Shown: positions 45,029 through 54,064, numbered from the stretch's first letter. The stretch is 64,000 nt of DNA from Mycolicibacter heraklionensis (GCF_001021505.1 NZ_LDPO01000007.1:148630-212629); one strand, 5' to 3'. Notes: a model not told the origin generated them from the letters alone. Numbers and translations are program-made.

Positions 45029-45362
45029 CTAGAGCTGCGCCAGACGCCGCTCCCGGGCGATGAGAAAGAGTGGAACGGCCACGCTGATATCGACGACGAA
45101 ACCCAGCAAGACGTATACCCACAGGTACTTGAGGCCGATCCTGCGTGCCTCCACCACCATGCCGACCAGCGCTGCGATGGAGACCAGTGTCAGGTCGATG
45201 GTCATGGAGCTGACCGCGTGATTGGCGAAACAGCTGGCGAGGAAGTCGAGCGGGCCTCCGCCGGCCGAGAAGTACGCGGATGTTGTGCGCCCAGGTGGCG
45301 ATGAGCGCCACCAGCGCGATCACACCGTAAAGGATGCAGAGGTTTCTTCGGGCAGCAGTCAT
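45029..45362 (-). pseudogene. DUF2834 membrane protein gene with a frameshift
   Basis: From ATG 45362 the frame reads ARRNLCILYGVIALVALIATWAHNIR. After one extra base near 45,274-45,277 it continues in another frame as YFSAGGGPLDFLASCFANHAV, then LTLVSIAALVGMVVEARRIGLKYLWVYVLLGF, ending LFLIARERRLAQL at 45029. Both halves fit the roughly 110-residue, three-helix DUF2834 family. A single-base indel, real or a sequencing error, separates them. Without correction the product is truncated after the first helix. Confidence 0.75.
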
Positions 45363-45569
45363 GCCCGTCAGTTATGCGGTCATCGGAGCAATTGTCAATA
45401 CCTGTGTATCTCACGGGCGGACTCCTGCGCATTCTCCCTGGTGTGTCTCACATCTACTGCACAAGTGCAGTCCCGGTGCAGCCGAACTTGAGAAAGTGCA
45501 GGGGGACTGCCCCCGGTTTGGTTGATTCCTGACCTGTGAGGATTCGTCCTTGCTGGAAGGATCAATCTC

Positions 45570-45866
45570 GTGCCGAAGCCGTTTCCTGCTGAGTTCCGTG
45601 CTGACGTGATCGCTGTGGCCCGCAAGGGCGAGGCCCCGTTGCGCCAGATCGCGAAGGATTTCGGGATCTCCGAGGCCTGCCTGCATCGCTGGCTCAAGAT
45701 CGCCGACCGTGACGAGGGTGTCGACCGGCCCGGGTCTGCGGCCGCCGATGGTGATCTGTCGGCGCAGCTGCGCGAGGCGCACAAGCGGATCAAGCTCCTG
45801 GAGCAGGAAGCCGAGGTGATGCGCCGCGCGGTGGGCTACCTTTCCCGGGACGCCAACCCAAAATGA
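45570..45866 (+). mobile_element. IS3-family transposase OrfA, remnant element
   Basis: 98 residues: helix-turn-helix RQIAKDFGISEACLHRWLKIAD and a leucine-zipper tail LREAHKRIKLLEQEAEVMRRAVGYL, as in IS3-group OrfA. OrfB should follow by frameshift or overlap. Its start codons ATGATGTACCCGCTG are present at 45863, but after MMYPLV the frame departs from the family and stops at 45997. The catalytic DDE part is gone, so the element is dead. It marks the left side of the accessory island. Confidence 0.85.
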
Positions 45867-45996
45867 TGTACCCGCTGGTTGGCACAACACAACAGATTTC
45901 CTCCTGGGCACATGATCTTCAAACCGCCGGACTGGCGCAGGACTTCCTCATAACCGGGTCCAGTAGCGTGCATACGGTTGAAGGCGCGGTGCGCTA

Positions 45997-46563
45997 ATGC
46001 CACGCATGGGCTTGATCGCCATCACGGTCGCGCTTCTCGTTGCCCAAGTCCCGACCGCTTGCGGTTTCGACAACGTCACGAAGGTATCGACTCAGGACAT
46101 TCCCATCGACGACGCGGTGCAGAAGATCAACGGTGCCGCCAAATGGGCATACCTTCCAACATCTCTGGTTCCGTTGGAAGCCACCGCACACCAGACCAAC
46201 GCGCCTATGGAGACCGACACCAGCATCACACTGGCGTTCAAAGCTCCCCGAGCTGACATCGACAGCTACCTGGCCGCCATGCACGCACGCAGGGACTACA
46301 CTCTCGTGCGGCCCGTGAATGGCTGTCCCCCGCCGCCGAGCGGACAGACCTTGGTACGGGAACCACCGCCGCCATCACCCGAGATGTGGTCTGTCTCCGG
46401 AATCTTCGAACGCTGCGCCGCCCTCGAACAGTGGGAAATGTCCAGCGATGAATGGACTACACGAGGAACAACGGTCGGAACGTTGTACCGTCAGGCGGGC
46501 CTTCACCCAAGCGGCACAGAAACCATCAACGTACTTTTGACGCTCAGCGGGCACAACCTGTAG
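45997..46563 (+). CDS. Putative exported protein of unknown function
   Basis: 188 residues. The N-terminus MGLIAITVALLVAQVPTACG is a signal peptide with a poor lipobox (PTAC), so it may be exported or lipid-anchored. The rest has four more Cys and Pro-rich segments (NGCPPPPSG, EPPPPSPEMW) and a final beta-like LLTLSGHNL. I recognise no family. The ATG overlaps the stop of the truncated IS orfB by one base, which means the IS junction lies directly at this gene. Confidence 0.5.
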   Translation: MPRMGLIAITVALLVAQVPTACGFDNVTKVSTQDIPIDDAVQKINGAAKWAYLPTSLVPLEATAHQTNAPMETDTSITLAFKAPRADIDSYLAAMHARRDYTLVRPVNGCPPPPSGQTLVREPPPPSPEMWSVSGIFERCAALEQWEMSSDEWTTRGTTVGTLYRQAGLHPSGTETINVLLTLSGHNL

Positions 46564-47007
46564 CCCCTCAGCAGCGGTTGCGGTGCACATGGAGAACGGC
46601 AAGATGGTCATCGACGGCAGATGACACCGAGCTGAGAATAGGACACGCAGCGTGAGACGCCACAAGGAAACCCTTGTAGGGTTTCAGGCTCCGTGTCATA
46701 CGGCATTGTCCCGAACTGCGACGATGCAGGTTGTCTCACGTGATGTCACCGCGCTTTGTCTCAAGCTAGTGTCATTTCTTCGGCGGTGCCTCGTCGGCGA
46801 CCTAACCGGCGCGACCGAGATCATTTACGCCCGCGCGCCGTCTGCCCTTGCTCTGTCCCGTGACGGTGCTGAAATCACGCCATGTCGGATCTATCCGAGC
46901 CTCTGGCCGCATCTGCTGGCCGCGGTCAAGTCTTGAGGGGTCGCGTAATTGAAGCCGGCGCTTCGCGTGAGGCTGCATGAAATTCTGCGGGGTCTAGCGT
47001 AGGCGGA
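46564..47007. other. Repeat-bearing gap
   Basis: This 444-bp stretch has no convincing gene. Its first half is the repeat unit at 46621-46785. The rest (46,800-46,990) has scattered short frames only. Confidence 0.4.
46621..46785. repeat. GTCTCA/TGTCAT repeat unit, copy 1
   Basis: Two facing arms of alternating ATGACAC/GTGAGAC and GTGTCAT/GTCTCA motifs around a hairpin (GAAACCC with GGGTTTC, 46667-46685). The right arm contains GATGCAGGTTGTCTCACGT and ends GTGTCATTTCTTCGGC. The same strings recur in copies 2-5. The multi-site arrangement recalls transposon ends with several transposase sites. Confidence 0.65.
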
Positions 47008-47376
47008 ATGGGTTTGTTCAGTCATGAGGAGTTCCGGGATCCGGCCGGCGGCGTTGGTGGCGGCGATCGGGGTGGGGTTGTCGAGCGAGCTCGGGGTGCT
47101 GAGGTGGACCAGTACGAGGCTGATGAACCTGTCGTGGTGGGTCCGGGGTCGCCGCCTGAGGATGGTTCCTGCGGTCAGTTCGCTGTTCAATTTCATGTGT
47201 CCACGTCAATGCTGTTCGGGCTGAAACGTATCGCGGATATACGTGGGGTGAGCGTGCCGGAAGTATGCCGGCAGGTAATCGGTGTGTTTGTCGCCCAGCA
47301 GGAGGGTGAGCTGGGTGCGTTCCTTACTGCCGAGTCCGAGGCGGCTGACTACCGGCCGAGCTTGGGGCAGGCGTAA
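47008..47376 (+). CDS. Hypothetical protein with RHH-like C-terminus
   Basis: 122 residues with a GGCGGA ribosome site before ATG 47008. The first 60 residues are Gly/acidic and probably disordered. Residues 65-100 (VQFHVSTSMLFGLKRIADIRGVSVPEVCRQVIGVFV) look like a strand followed by two helices, as in ribbon-helix-helix DNA-binding proteins. It sits alone between repeat copies 1 and 2. Coding status is uncertain because the opposite strand is also open for part of the length. Confidence 0.4.
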   Translation: MGLFSHEEFRDPAGGVGGGDRGGVVERARGAEVDQYEADEPVVVGPGSPPEDGSCGQFAVQFHVSTSMLFGLKRIADIRGVSVPEVCRQVIGVFVAQQEGELGAFLTAESEAADYRPSLGQA

Positions 47377-47404
47377 TCGTCGCTATCGCCGCGTAGGGTC
47401 GTAC

Positions 47405-47500
47405 GCTGCGTGTCATATCCCGCTACCCTCACCTCCGGTGATGCAGGTTGTCTCACGTAGTGTCGGGCGGTTTGTCTCGACACGGGTCATTTCTTCGGCT
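47405..47500. repeat. GTCTCA/TGTCAT repeat unit, copy 2 (one arm)
   Basis: It contains GCTGCGTGTCATAT, GATGCAGGTTGTCTCACGT (identical to copy 1), GGTTTGTCTCGACAC and GTCATTTCTTCGGC. Only the right arm of the full unit is present. Confidence 0.65.
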
Positions 47501-47575
47501 TGTTCAGGTGCCCCCGACGCCTGCCAGCAGCTTTCGGCACGGCGACATCGTACGGATGCTGATTAGGCTGAATCA

Positions 47576-48529
47576 GTGATTGTGGAACTCAATGGCAGCC
47601 AGCGTGGGGGGTGGCTCTACGCCGACGGCACCCCCTATCCGCAGCGGTCACTTCCTCCCAATCTGGTGATCAGGGAGTTTTCTCGGTTTGAGCTTGCAAG
47701 TGGCGGCAAACTTCCCGACGGGTGGCAGATCGAGTCGTTCGTTGTTGCTCCGTGGTTCGGCCAGCCTGGCGGTGGCACGGCGTTCCGGCTGCTCGATCAG
47801 AACGACCGCACCGGCCCTTTGTTGCGCCTCATCGACGCCGGGTTGGCGAAATCGATACGTCCCGAGGTAGCGTCGCTCCCCGCGCCGCCGGGCCCCATCG
47901 CAGCCCCCACCGTCGATCTTGGTGACTACCCTGAGCCGTATCGCCCTGTCGTCCGAGCGTGGTATCAATGGCGGATCATCGCGACCGAGGGTCGGCGGCC
48001 GTTTGTTGACGCCGAAAGGTTCCCTTGGCCGGACCTTCCGCTTTTGCTGACCACCAGCGAGAGGCTTTGGGGCGAACAGCGGCCGGAGGTCACCGATGGT
48101 GTGCTCACATTCAGTCTCGGCGGTATTGCGTTCGGGTTTTTTCTCAACACCAGCGACAAATGGGTGGTGCAGCAACGTGACCGCAATTCCTGGCACAAGA
48201 ACTGGGGGTTCCTCCTACTGGAAGACGCCCAGAAGTTCCTGCTGTTTCTGATCGCCGAGGAAGCCCGAACCTTGCGCGGTCTACCGAACATCGGCACCGG
48301 GTGGCATCGCGACAAACCAGCTAATGGAATCGAATTCGCTCGATACCCGCAGGATTCCCGCGCGGGTGCGGTGTTCGTGTGCCATGCGGGATCCAAGAGC
48401 GAGTATCTGGCATGGATGGATGAGTGGGAGGCGACCCGATTCGCACCGGCTTTCGAGCACGGCTACAACGACCTGCACGCGATCCTCAGCGAAGACATCC
48501 CACCCGCGTGGTTCGTCGAAATCGAGTGA
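47576..48529 (+). CDS. TNT-like toxin-fold domain joined to an immunity-like domain
   Basis: 317 residues. The first 95 (YADGTPYPQRSLPPN, LPDGWQIESFVVAPWFGQPGGGTAFRLL, LLRLIDAGLAKSI) match the pattern of the TNT domain, the NAD-glycohydrolase toxin at the end of CpnT, including the WFGQPGGG block. Residues about 130-317 (LLLTTSERLWGEQRPEV, DKWVVQQRDRNSWHKNWGFLLLEDAQKFLLFLIAEEAR) look like immunity-type proteins near Imm61; that part is tentative. No signal peptide. Toxin and immunity-like folds in one chain are unusual. Whether the TNT part is active cannot be judged. It lies between repeat copies 2 and 3. Confidence 0.55.
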   Translation: MIVELNGSQRGGWLYADGTPYPQRSLPPNLVIREFSRFELASGGKLPDGWQIESFVVAPWFGQPGGGTAFRLLDQNDRTGPLLRLIDAGLAKSIRPEVASLPAPPGPIAAPTVDLGDYPEPYRPVVRAWYQWRIIATEGRRPFVDAERFPWPDLPLLLTTSERLWGEQRPEVTDGVLTFSLGGIAFGFFLNTSDKWVVQQRDRNSWHKNWGFLLLEDAQKFLLFLIAEEARTLRGLPNIGTGWHRDKPANGIEFARYPQDSRAGAVFVCHAGSKSEYLAWMDEWEATRFAPAFEHGYNDLHAILSEDIPPAWFVEIE

Positions 48530-48702
48530 TCCACCGGAAGGACCGGAAGGAGATGAGAGGCTCCGACACCCACGCGAGCGGAGCCAGCTGGCAGTCCCGC
48601 TCGAAAGCAATCTTCCCTGAGCACGGACCATGGATGCGCGGCAGAGTGATGGCCGGTCAGTTGGTACCCGGCGACCGCGTGTGCCCTGTGATAATTGCTG
48701 CG

Positions 48703-49458
48703 ATGACCGCAACGCCCTTAACCGACATCCACCTGCCGATGCTGGGGACGACCCAACTGCGCAGCGTCGATGTCGCCGAGTGGATCTACGGCCACGCGAT
48801 CCCTGCCGACCGCCGGTGGTGGACCCAGGCCTTGGCGGCGCACGGCTTCGCCGACACCCTCATTGGCGACACGATTTGCCGCGCCGACATCTTCGCACTG
48901 GCAGATGCCGCACCGTCCGATCCACAAGCGGCGCTGACGTTGCTGTGGAACTCGCTGGCGTGGGGAAGCGGCGACAAGCTCCGCAACAATAGGGCACGTA
49001 TCGCTTCGATCGCGGCCGACCGCGATGGCGCCGCCGCCGTGCTGCAGCAGGCAGCCGCACTGAGTCGCACCGATCCGCAGGGCGCATACCACCTCCTCTA
49101 CCCACGCAACCGCACAGCGATCTGCAACCTCGGCCCGGCGTTCTTCACCAAGTACCTGTATTTCGCCGGCGGCGGCGATCCCTGCCACCCGTGCTGCATC
49201 CTCGACGAGAACGTGGCCCTAGCGTTACAGAAGACATGCGGCTGGAAGTCGTTGCCGCTCAGAGGATGGCTGGCCTCGGCCTATCAGCGGTACGCAACGC
49301 TGCTCGGCCTGTGGGTCGACGAACACAGTCTCGGACGCCCTGATGTCATCGAGCGCTGGCTGTTCGAGGAGGGCAAGCGCGTGCGAAACGACACCGCGTC
49401 AAAGCCAGTCCGCTCTATGCGCTATGCCCCCGACGAGAAACAGTTGGTCCCTGAATGA
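48703..49458 (+). CDS. 8-oxoguanine glycosylase (OGG)-fold protein
   Basis: 251 residues from ATG 48703 (an upstream in-frame start is possible). The pattern WIYGHAIPADRRWWTQALAAHG, then NNRARIASI and NLGPAFFTKYLYFAGG with a Cys cluster (CHPCCILDENVALAL), matches the bacterial OGG-fold family. These relatives of DNA glycosylases lack a proven reaction and occur often in accessory and defence regions. Its stop overlaps the next gene's start by 4 bp (ATGA), so the two are coupled. Confidence 0.55.
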   Translation: MTATPLTDIHLPMLGTTQLRSVDVAEWIYGHAIPADRRWWTQALAAHGFADTLIGDTICRADIFALADAAPSDPQAALTLLWNSLAWGSGDKLRNNRARIASIAADRDGAAAVLQQAAALSRTDPQGAYHLLYPRNRTAICNLGPAFFTKYLYFAGGGDPCHPCCILDENVALALQKTCGWKSLPLRGWLASAYQRYATLLGLWVDEHSLGRPDVIERWLFEEGKRVRNDTASKPVRSMRYAPDEKQLVPE

Positions 49459-50732
49459 CGACACCGTCACCGATTCCCGGCTGGTATCCCGACCCATCGG
49501 GTAAGAACTTGCGATACTGGGACGGCACGGCCTGGACCTCGGCGGTGCGGCCGGCAACAGTCTCCCGCGTCTTTGGTTTGCCGGGCCGGCGGTGGGCTCT
49601 GATCGCAGTCGTTGTGGTGGCAGTTCTGCTGGGTGGCGGCGTAATCCGTTGGTGGCAGCACCATTCTGTCAAGCAGCAACGGTGGTCTTTGTGGCCGCAC
49701 ACGATGGGCTGTGCCACGGCAGCTCGTCCTGACTTTCCGGCTCCGCTTCCGCTCGCGTCGGTGCGCGCCGAGCAGGTCACGGTCGAGCGGCTCGAAGGGG
49801 CGCACGTTGCAGTGTCTGTGAAATTTGCGGCACCGCCGCCCGGGCCGGCACGGCAGGTCCGCTCACCGTACGGCGGCATGATGGATGCGCCGGGAAGCCT
49901 ACACGTTGAGTTCTTCCTTACTGCCCCGCATCTTGGTTCTCCCACTGCGGATGAGATGAAAAGGAAGGGCATCGTCATCGAGTCTCTCTTCCTTGGCAGC
50001 GGTGAGCCGTGGAGGGCATGGCAAAGCAATCTCAGCCCGTCCGGCCAAGACCGTGAGGTACCGGTTTCGGTGACAACGGCGGGCCGGGTCATGCGCATTG
50101 AACTTGATCTCGCGGGTCAGGATCGGCTCTTCGCCGATGGGCCCTTCACCCCGACAGTGCTTGTTGACAGCTTTATGAACACACGGCCGACACGCGAAAT
50201 GAACAACGGGGAGCTGAAATACTTTCAGGATCAGCTGTGTTTGTGGGACACAACCGCCGCTCTCGACGAGCCTATCGAGTCGACGGTGCCCCCGGCCCCG
50301 CCCGCCACCACTCCGTCTAGCGCCCCCGGAGCGCCGTGCGGCCCCGACCAGGAAGCCGCCGTGCGACAGGCGCTGTCGCAGCTGGGACCTGAGCCGACGA
50401 CTACGGCCGCGTGGGATCCGACACCGCTAGAGAGCAACTACGATCCGTGCGCTGATCTTTCTACCGTGTTGATAACGGTGGCCGGCGGCACCGGCAGCTC
50501 GCCCATGCAGGCGCTGATGTTTCACCGTGGCGAGTTTCTAGGAACGGGCACGTCGAAGGCCTACTCGTTCACGTCGCTCGACGCCGGTGCATCGACCCCC
50601 GACACCGTCGTTCTGCGATACAGGTCGGGGCAAAGCTGCACCGCGTGTAACGACGGGGTGGTGACGACGGTTCGTTACCGCTGGGATGGAGATTCGGTGC
50701 AGATGTTGGATTCACCACCGCCTGAAAGCTAG
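49455..50732 (+). CDS. DUF2510 membrane protein with LppP/LprE-type C-terminal domain
   Basis: 425 residues. A DUF2510 motif (PGWYPDPSGKNLRYWDGTAWT) is followed by one transmembrane helix (WALIAVVVVAVLLGGGVI). The extracytoplasmic part has a Pro/Thr linker near 285-300 and a C-terminal domain from CGPDQEAAVRQALSQL to RYRWDGDSVQML that fits the mycobacterial LppP/LprE lipoprotein family. Here the lipid anchor is replaced by a transmembrane helix. The gene is translationally coupled to the OGG-fold gene. Function unknown, envelope-located. Confidence 0.7.
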   Translation: MTTPSPIPGWYPDPSGKNLRYWDGTAWTSAVRPATVSRVFGLPGRRWALIAVVVVAVLLGGGVIRWWQHHSVKQQRWSLWPHTMGCATAARPDFPAPLPLASVRAEQVTVERLEGAHVAVSVKFAAPPPGPARQVRSPYGGMMDAPGSLHVEFFLTAPHLGSPTADEMKRKGIVIESLFLGSGEPWRAWQSNLSPSGQDREVPVSVTTAGRVMRIELDLAGQDRLFADGPFTPTVLVDSFMNTRPTREMNNGELKYFQDQLCLWDTTAALDEPIESTVPPAPPATTPSSAPGAPCGPDQEAAVRQALSQLGPEPTTTAAWDPTPLESNYDPCADLSTVLITVAGGTGSSPMQALMFHRGEFLGTGTSKAYSFTSLDAGASTPDTVVLRYRSGQSCTACNDGVVTTVRYRWDGDSVQMLDSPPPES

Positions 50733-50779
50733 CGCTGACGGTCCGCACACGAGTTGGCTTGACGGTGACCACCGCTGGG

Positions 50780-50860
50780 AGACTGTCAGTCTCAATTCCG
50801 TGTCATATTCCGATACCCCAGGCTGAGGCGATGCGGGTGTTTCACGTGGTGTCATCCCAG
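50780..50860. repeat. GTCTCA/TGTCAT repeat unit, copy 3 (one arm)
   Basis: It contains CAATTCCGTGTCATATTCCG, GCGATGCGGGTGTTTCACGT and GGTGTCATCC, a diverged right arm of the same repeat. It lies exactly between two DUF2510 genes that face each other. Confidence 0.55.
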
Positions 50861-51292
50861 CTAGATTCCGTGACGGCCGGGCCCAAGCACTTTATCGAGC
50901 CCGTCATAGCATCCCTCAAGAAAGTCCTCGTAGCCATAGTCCTCTTGACCTGAGTTCGAATTCGCTATCCCCAAGTAGTGCATGCACAAGCTGAATCTGT
51001 TCAATCCTCCTGCATTCCAAAGCCGCTGTGTGGATACAGGATTCGCTGTGGCACTACCGTAGCCAGCCTTGTAGTCACGCATGTTCTTGAACCCGTGCGT
51101 CGAGACTCCGATGATCGCGGTTATACAAAGTCCAACGCAGGCCAGTCCGACAACGAGCCAAGTCACAACGTTCTGCTTTTGCTGCCTTGCGGGTAGCGGT
51201 GCCCCAAGTCGACGCTCTGTCCATCGGCTGCCATCCCAATATAAGAACAGACCCGGGTTCTGCGGATCTGGATACCACCCCGGTGCCGTCAT
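50861..51292 (-). CDS. Small DUF2510 membrane protein
   Basis: 143 residues. The N-terminal DUF2510 motif (APGWYPDPQNPGLFLYWDGSRWTERR) is followed by one transmembrane helix (VVTWLVVGLACVGLCITAIIGV). A short outer part has two Cys (SLCMHYLG, EGCYDG) that may pair. The function of such proteins is unknown. It converges with the larger DUF2510 protein across repeat copy 3 and lies before copy 4. Confidence 0.7.
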   Translation of the reverse strand: MTAPGWYPDPQNPGLFLYWDGSRWTERRLGAPLPARQQKQNVVTWLVVGLACVGLCITAIIGVSTHGFKNMRDYKAGYGSATANPVSTQRLWNAGGLNRFSLCMHYLGIANSNSGQEDYGYEDFLEGCYDGLDKVLGPGRHGI

Positions 51293-51451
51293 CGCTCTCC
51301 TTTATGCATCTCGTCTGGCTCGATGTATCGATGCGAGCGTATCCGGCCCTCTGATTGGCGACGGGTTTTCATGGTTCCCGATTCGACAGCCGCTCTAGCC
51401 GACGCTGGCCCCCTTAGGAGTCAGCGTGCAACCTGACATATGCGCTATCTG

Positions 51452-51640
51452 TATGACACGTTCGTGAGACACATGACAACGCCTGACACCACCGAGAAAA
51501 TGACACGCAGCGCGAGACCCAACAAAAGCGCTGTGGGGTCTCACTCTCGGTGTCATATGGCGGAACTTCGACCTGCGGAGATCCGCCTTGTCTCACGTGG
51601 TGTCATCTGGTTTTGTCTCAAAGTCGTGTCATTTCCTCGG
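51452..51640. repeat. GTCTCA/TGTCAT repeat unit, copy 4 (two arms)
   Basis: The left arm has GTGAGACACATGACA, CTGACACCACCGAGAAAATG and GACACGCAGCGCGAGACCC. A hairpin follows (GAGACCC with GGGTCTC). The right arm has CGGTGTCATATGG, CTTGTCTCACGTGGTGTCAT, GGTTTTGTCTCA and GTGTCATTTCCTCGG. It has the same design as copy 1. Confidence 0.7.
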
Positions 51641-51775
51641 CCATGCTCACGATCCACAGTTGGGGCAGAGATATAGCGGGTAACCGGCAGGAACTGGTGG
51701 TGTCTTTGTTTCGTCACGTGACCCAGCTAACTGCCTGCATGGAACGTGCGCTGGTTCGGCTCGACGTAAGCCCTA

Positions 51776-54064
51776 CTACCCTAGGTTCGCTGCACCGCCG
51801 GGCACGGGGCTCACGACGACGTTGACGGTGGTTGTCCCGGCGTGTGAGGCGATGATCAATTCGGGTGCGTTGGGCGCCGAGATGACCTCGCCGCCAGTAA
51901 CACTCACTTGGTAGCCGTGGGGATAACCGACGTCCGGAACTGCGATTGTGGTGGTCGAGCCGGCGCCGAAAGCGCCTGAGCCGTCGGCCATCTGGGTGGA
52001 GTAGCTGAGATTGAAGATACCGTTGTCGAACGACCAGGAAGTCGGGGTGCCGGCGACCAGCTCTGGATACGGTTGAGCGAGGGTGGCCAGTTTGGTGGCG
52101 TCGACGTTGTCGCCGACCGGCGGCTGGTGGGGGTCGTACACCAGTGACTCGATGCTCGTGGGTGACGCGGTGGTGGTGATGTCGTCTTGGCCGGTGTAGT
52201 TCCACTCGGTCCAACCGATCAGGTGCTGATTGGCGGCCTTCATCGTCGCGGTGAGGGCGTCGTAGTTGTTGGTGGCCCCGAACTCGGTCAACATCATCGG
52301 AATACCGTGCGCCTGTGCGTAGGCATCGGCAGTGCTCATGCTTGCGTCGCACACGGCGAAACTGCTGCAGTAGTCGTGAATCGACAAGACAGTATGCGGA
52401 GCGTCCACTGTGCCCAAACCTATTGGCAGCGCGGGTCCGCCGAAGATGTTGTAGGCGATGTTCATGTCTGGACCGAAGAAGATCGGTGTGTTGGGGTTGA
52501 CGGAACGGATCGCCGAGGCCACTTGGTTGTAGAACGGGGTCAGTTGCTGGCTTTCGAAGAATTGACTGCCGAACAGGGCTTGCGGCAACATTTGCGAGCT
52601 GGACGGTGCTGGTTCGTTCATGATCTCGAAGCCGGCGACGTTGGGGTTGCCACTGAAGTAGTGCGCGACGTACTGCCACATCTGGGCGTAGTGGTTCTGT
52701 AGCCCGGCTCCGTCCGACGCTGGGGTGTTGGACCAGAACTGGTCCCAGGCCTGCAAGCTGCCGATGAATCCGATTCCCCGCGATAACAAGTCGTCGGGGT
52801 CAACGCCGGGCCATCCGCTCGGCGCTGCCCAATCCGGCGCACCCTCGCCACCGAATACGCTGCTGTAAAGATCCTGGTGCATGTCGAGGATGGCGACGAT
52901 GCCGTGGTCGTGCAGGATTTGTACGGTTTGTGCGATGGAGGCCAGGTAGGCGTCGTCATAGACGCCGGGCTCTGGCTCAACACCGGCCCAGATGACGCCA
53001 AGTCGTACCGCGGTGAAACCGTTAGCGGCCAGGAATGCGGCGTCGTCGTCGCTGAAACCACTAGCAGCGGGCTCATATGGCGGCAACTTGTACACCTCGT
53101 TGAGCCCGTGCAGGATAACGACTTTCCCGTCGCTGTCGGTGAGCCAGGTTCCGGTGGTTTCGATCGGAGAGGGCGCTGCGCCGGGCGGGCCGCTGGCCAG
53201 GGTGCCGTAATCACCGACGGTGCCGTGGTGGCCCAGCCAGCCGGAATTACCGCCGGCCCCGCCCAGCGCCGGCAAGCCGGCTCCACCGTCACCGGCACTG
53301 CCACCATCACCGCCGACGCCGAACATCAACCCACCGTTGCCGCCGTCGCCACCATGACCGGCAGCGGTCAGATCACTGGCAGCAGCACCGCCATCACCAC
53401 CGTGGCCACCGATGCCGAACAGCGAACCGCCGTCCCCACCGGCCCCACCGGCAGCGCCCAGGCCACCATTGCCGCCGTCACCGCCGTCGCCGAACCAGCC
53501 CGCAGCGCCACCGTCGCCACCGGCCACACCGGCCTGGGTGCTGTCCCAACCGGCTCCACCGTCACCGAACCACAGTCCACCGTTGCCGCCGTCGGGATGT
53601 TCTGCGGTGCCGTCGGCGCCGTCGCCGATCAGAAACTGCCCCGAGATCTGGTTGAGGAAACCGCTGACTTGCTGACCGAGATCACTGGCGATCCAGTCAT
53701 CGATGGCGGTGTGGACCGGATCGTAGAAGAACTGCTGGAACCATGCGTCAGCAGACAGCGTGTCGGTGAACACCCCGGATGTGGCGGCGGCAGCGGCAGC
53801 GTGATCGAGCCCGGCATCCCCGCCGGCCAGATCCCCCACCCCGGTCGAAGCACCACCGAACAGCTCAGCAATCACCTCATCGAACCCGAAATCATCGGCA
53901 TGAGCAACCGGCGCCCCCACCCCCAACACCACACAAAGCCCAGCGGTCGCGCCGAAACCGAGCGCACGCCCACGACCCCGTGTTCGCTGCCGACCAGTTG
54001 GGCATCCCCCGTTGGTTGCACTCATGACTCGCCTACTCTCCGGCAGCACATTCATTGCAGGCAT
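51776..54064 (-). CDS. Secreted PGRS-linked GH5 endoglycoceramidase-like hydrolase, copy B
   Basis: 762 residues. The Sec signal (ATAGLCVVLGVGAPVAHA) is probably cleaved near residue 56. A Phe-rich segment follows, then IGDGADGT and a PGRS region of GGxGG repeats at about 150-275. The GH5 barrel spans 300-620: LDMHQD, acid/base Glu483 in EIMNEP and nucleophile Glu593 in LTEFGAT. A beta-sandwich ends the protein. The motifs fit endoglycoceramidases, which free the glycan from ceramide-type glycolipids. There is no PE domain. An internal ATG at 54025 with GAGAG upstream is a possible start. It follows copy A by 8 bp. Confidence 0.82.
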   Translation of the reverse strand: MPAMNVLPESRRVMSATNGGCPTGRQRTRGRGRALGFGATAGLCVVLGVGAPVAHADDFGFDEVIAELFGGASTGVGDLAGGDAGLDHAAAAAATSGVFTDTLSADAWFQQFFYDPVHTAIDDWIASDLGQQVSGFLNQISGQFLIGDGADGTAEHPDGGNGGLWFGDGGAGWDSTQAGVAGGDGGAAGWFGDGGDGGNGGLGAAGGAGGDGGSLFGIGGHGGDGGAAASDLTAAGHGGDGGNGGLMFGVGGDGGSAGDGGAGLPALGGAGGNSGWLGHHGTVGDYGTLASGPPGAAPSPIETTGTWLTDSDGKVVILHGLNEVYKLPPYEPAASGFSDDDAAFLAANGFTAVRLGVIWAGVEPEPGVYDDAYLASIAQTVQILHDHGIVAILDMHQDLYSSVFGGEGAPDWAAPSGWPGVDPDDLLSRGIGFIGSLQAWDQFWSNTPASDGAGLQNHYAQMWQYVAHYFSGNPNVAGFEIMNEPAPSSSQMLPQALFGSQFFESQQLTPFYNQVASAIRSVNPNTPIFFGPDMNIAYNIFGGPALPIGLGTVDAPHTVLSIHDYCSSFAVCDASMSTADAYAQAHGIPMMLTEFGATNNYDALTATMKAANQHLIGWTEWNYTGQDDITTTASPTSIESLVYDPHQPPVGDNVDATKLATLAQPYPELVAGTPTSWSFDNGIFNLSYSTQMADGSGAFGAGSTTTIAVPDVGYPHGYQVSVTGGEVISAPNAPELIIASHAGTTTVNVVVSPVPGGAANLG

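Noticed and set aside
53180..53620. CRISPR-like short tandem repeats
   Set aside because: The periodicity is codon-based GGxGGx of a PGRS domain inside a long open frame, with no spacers.
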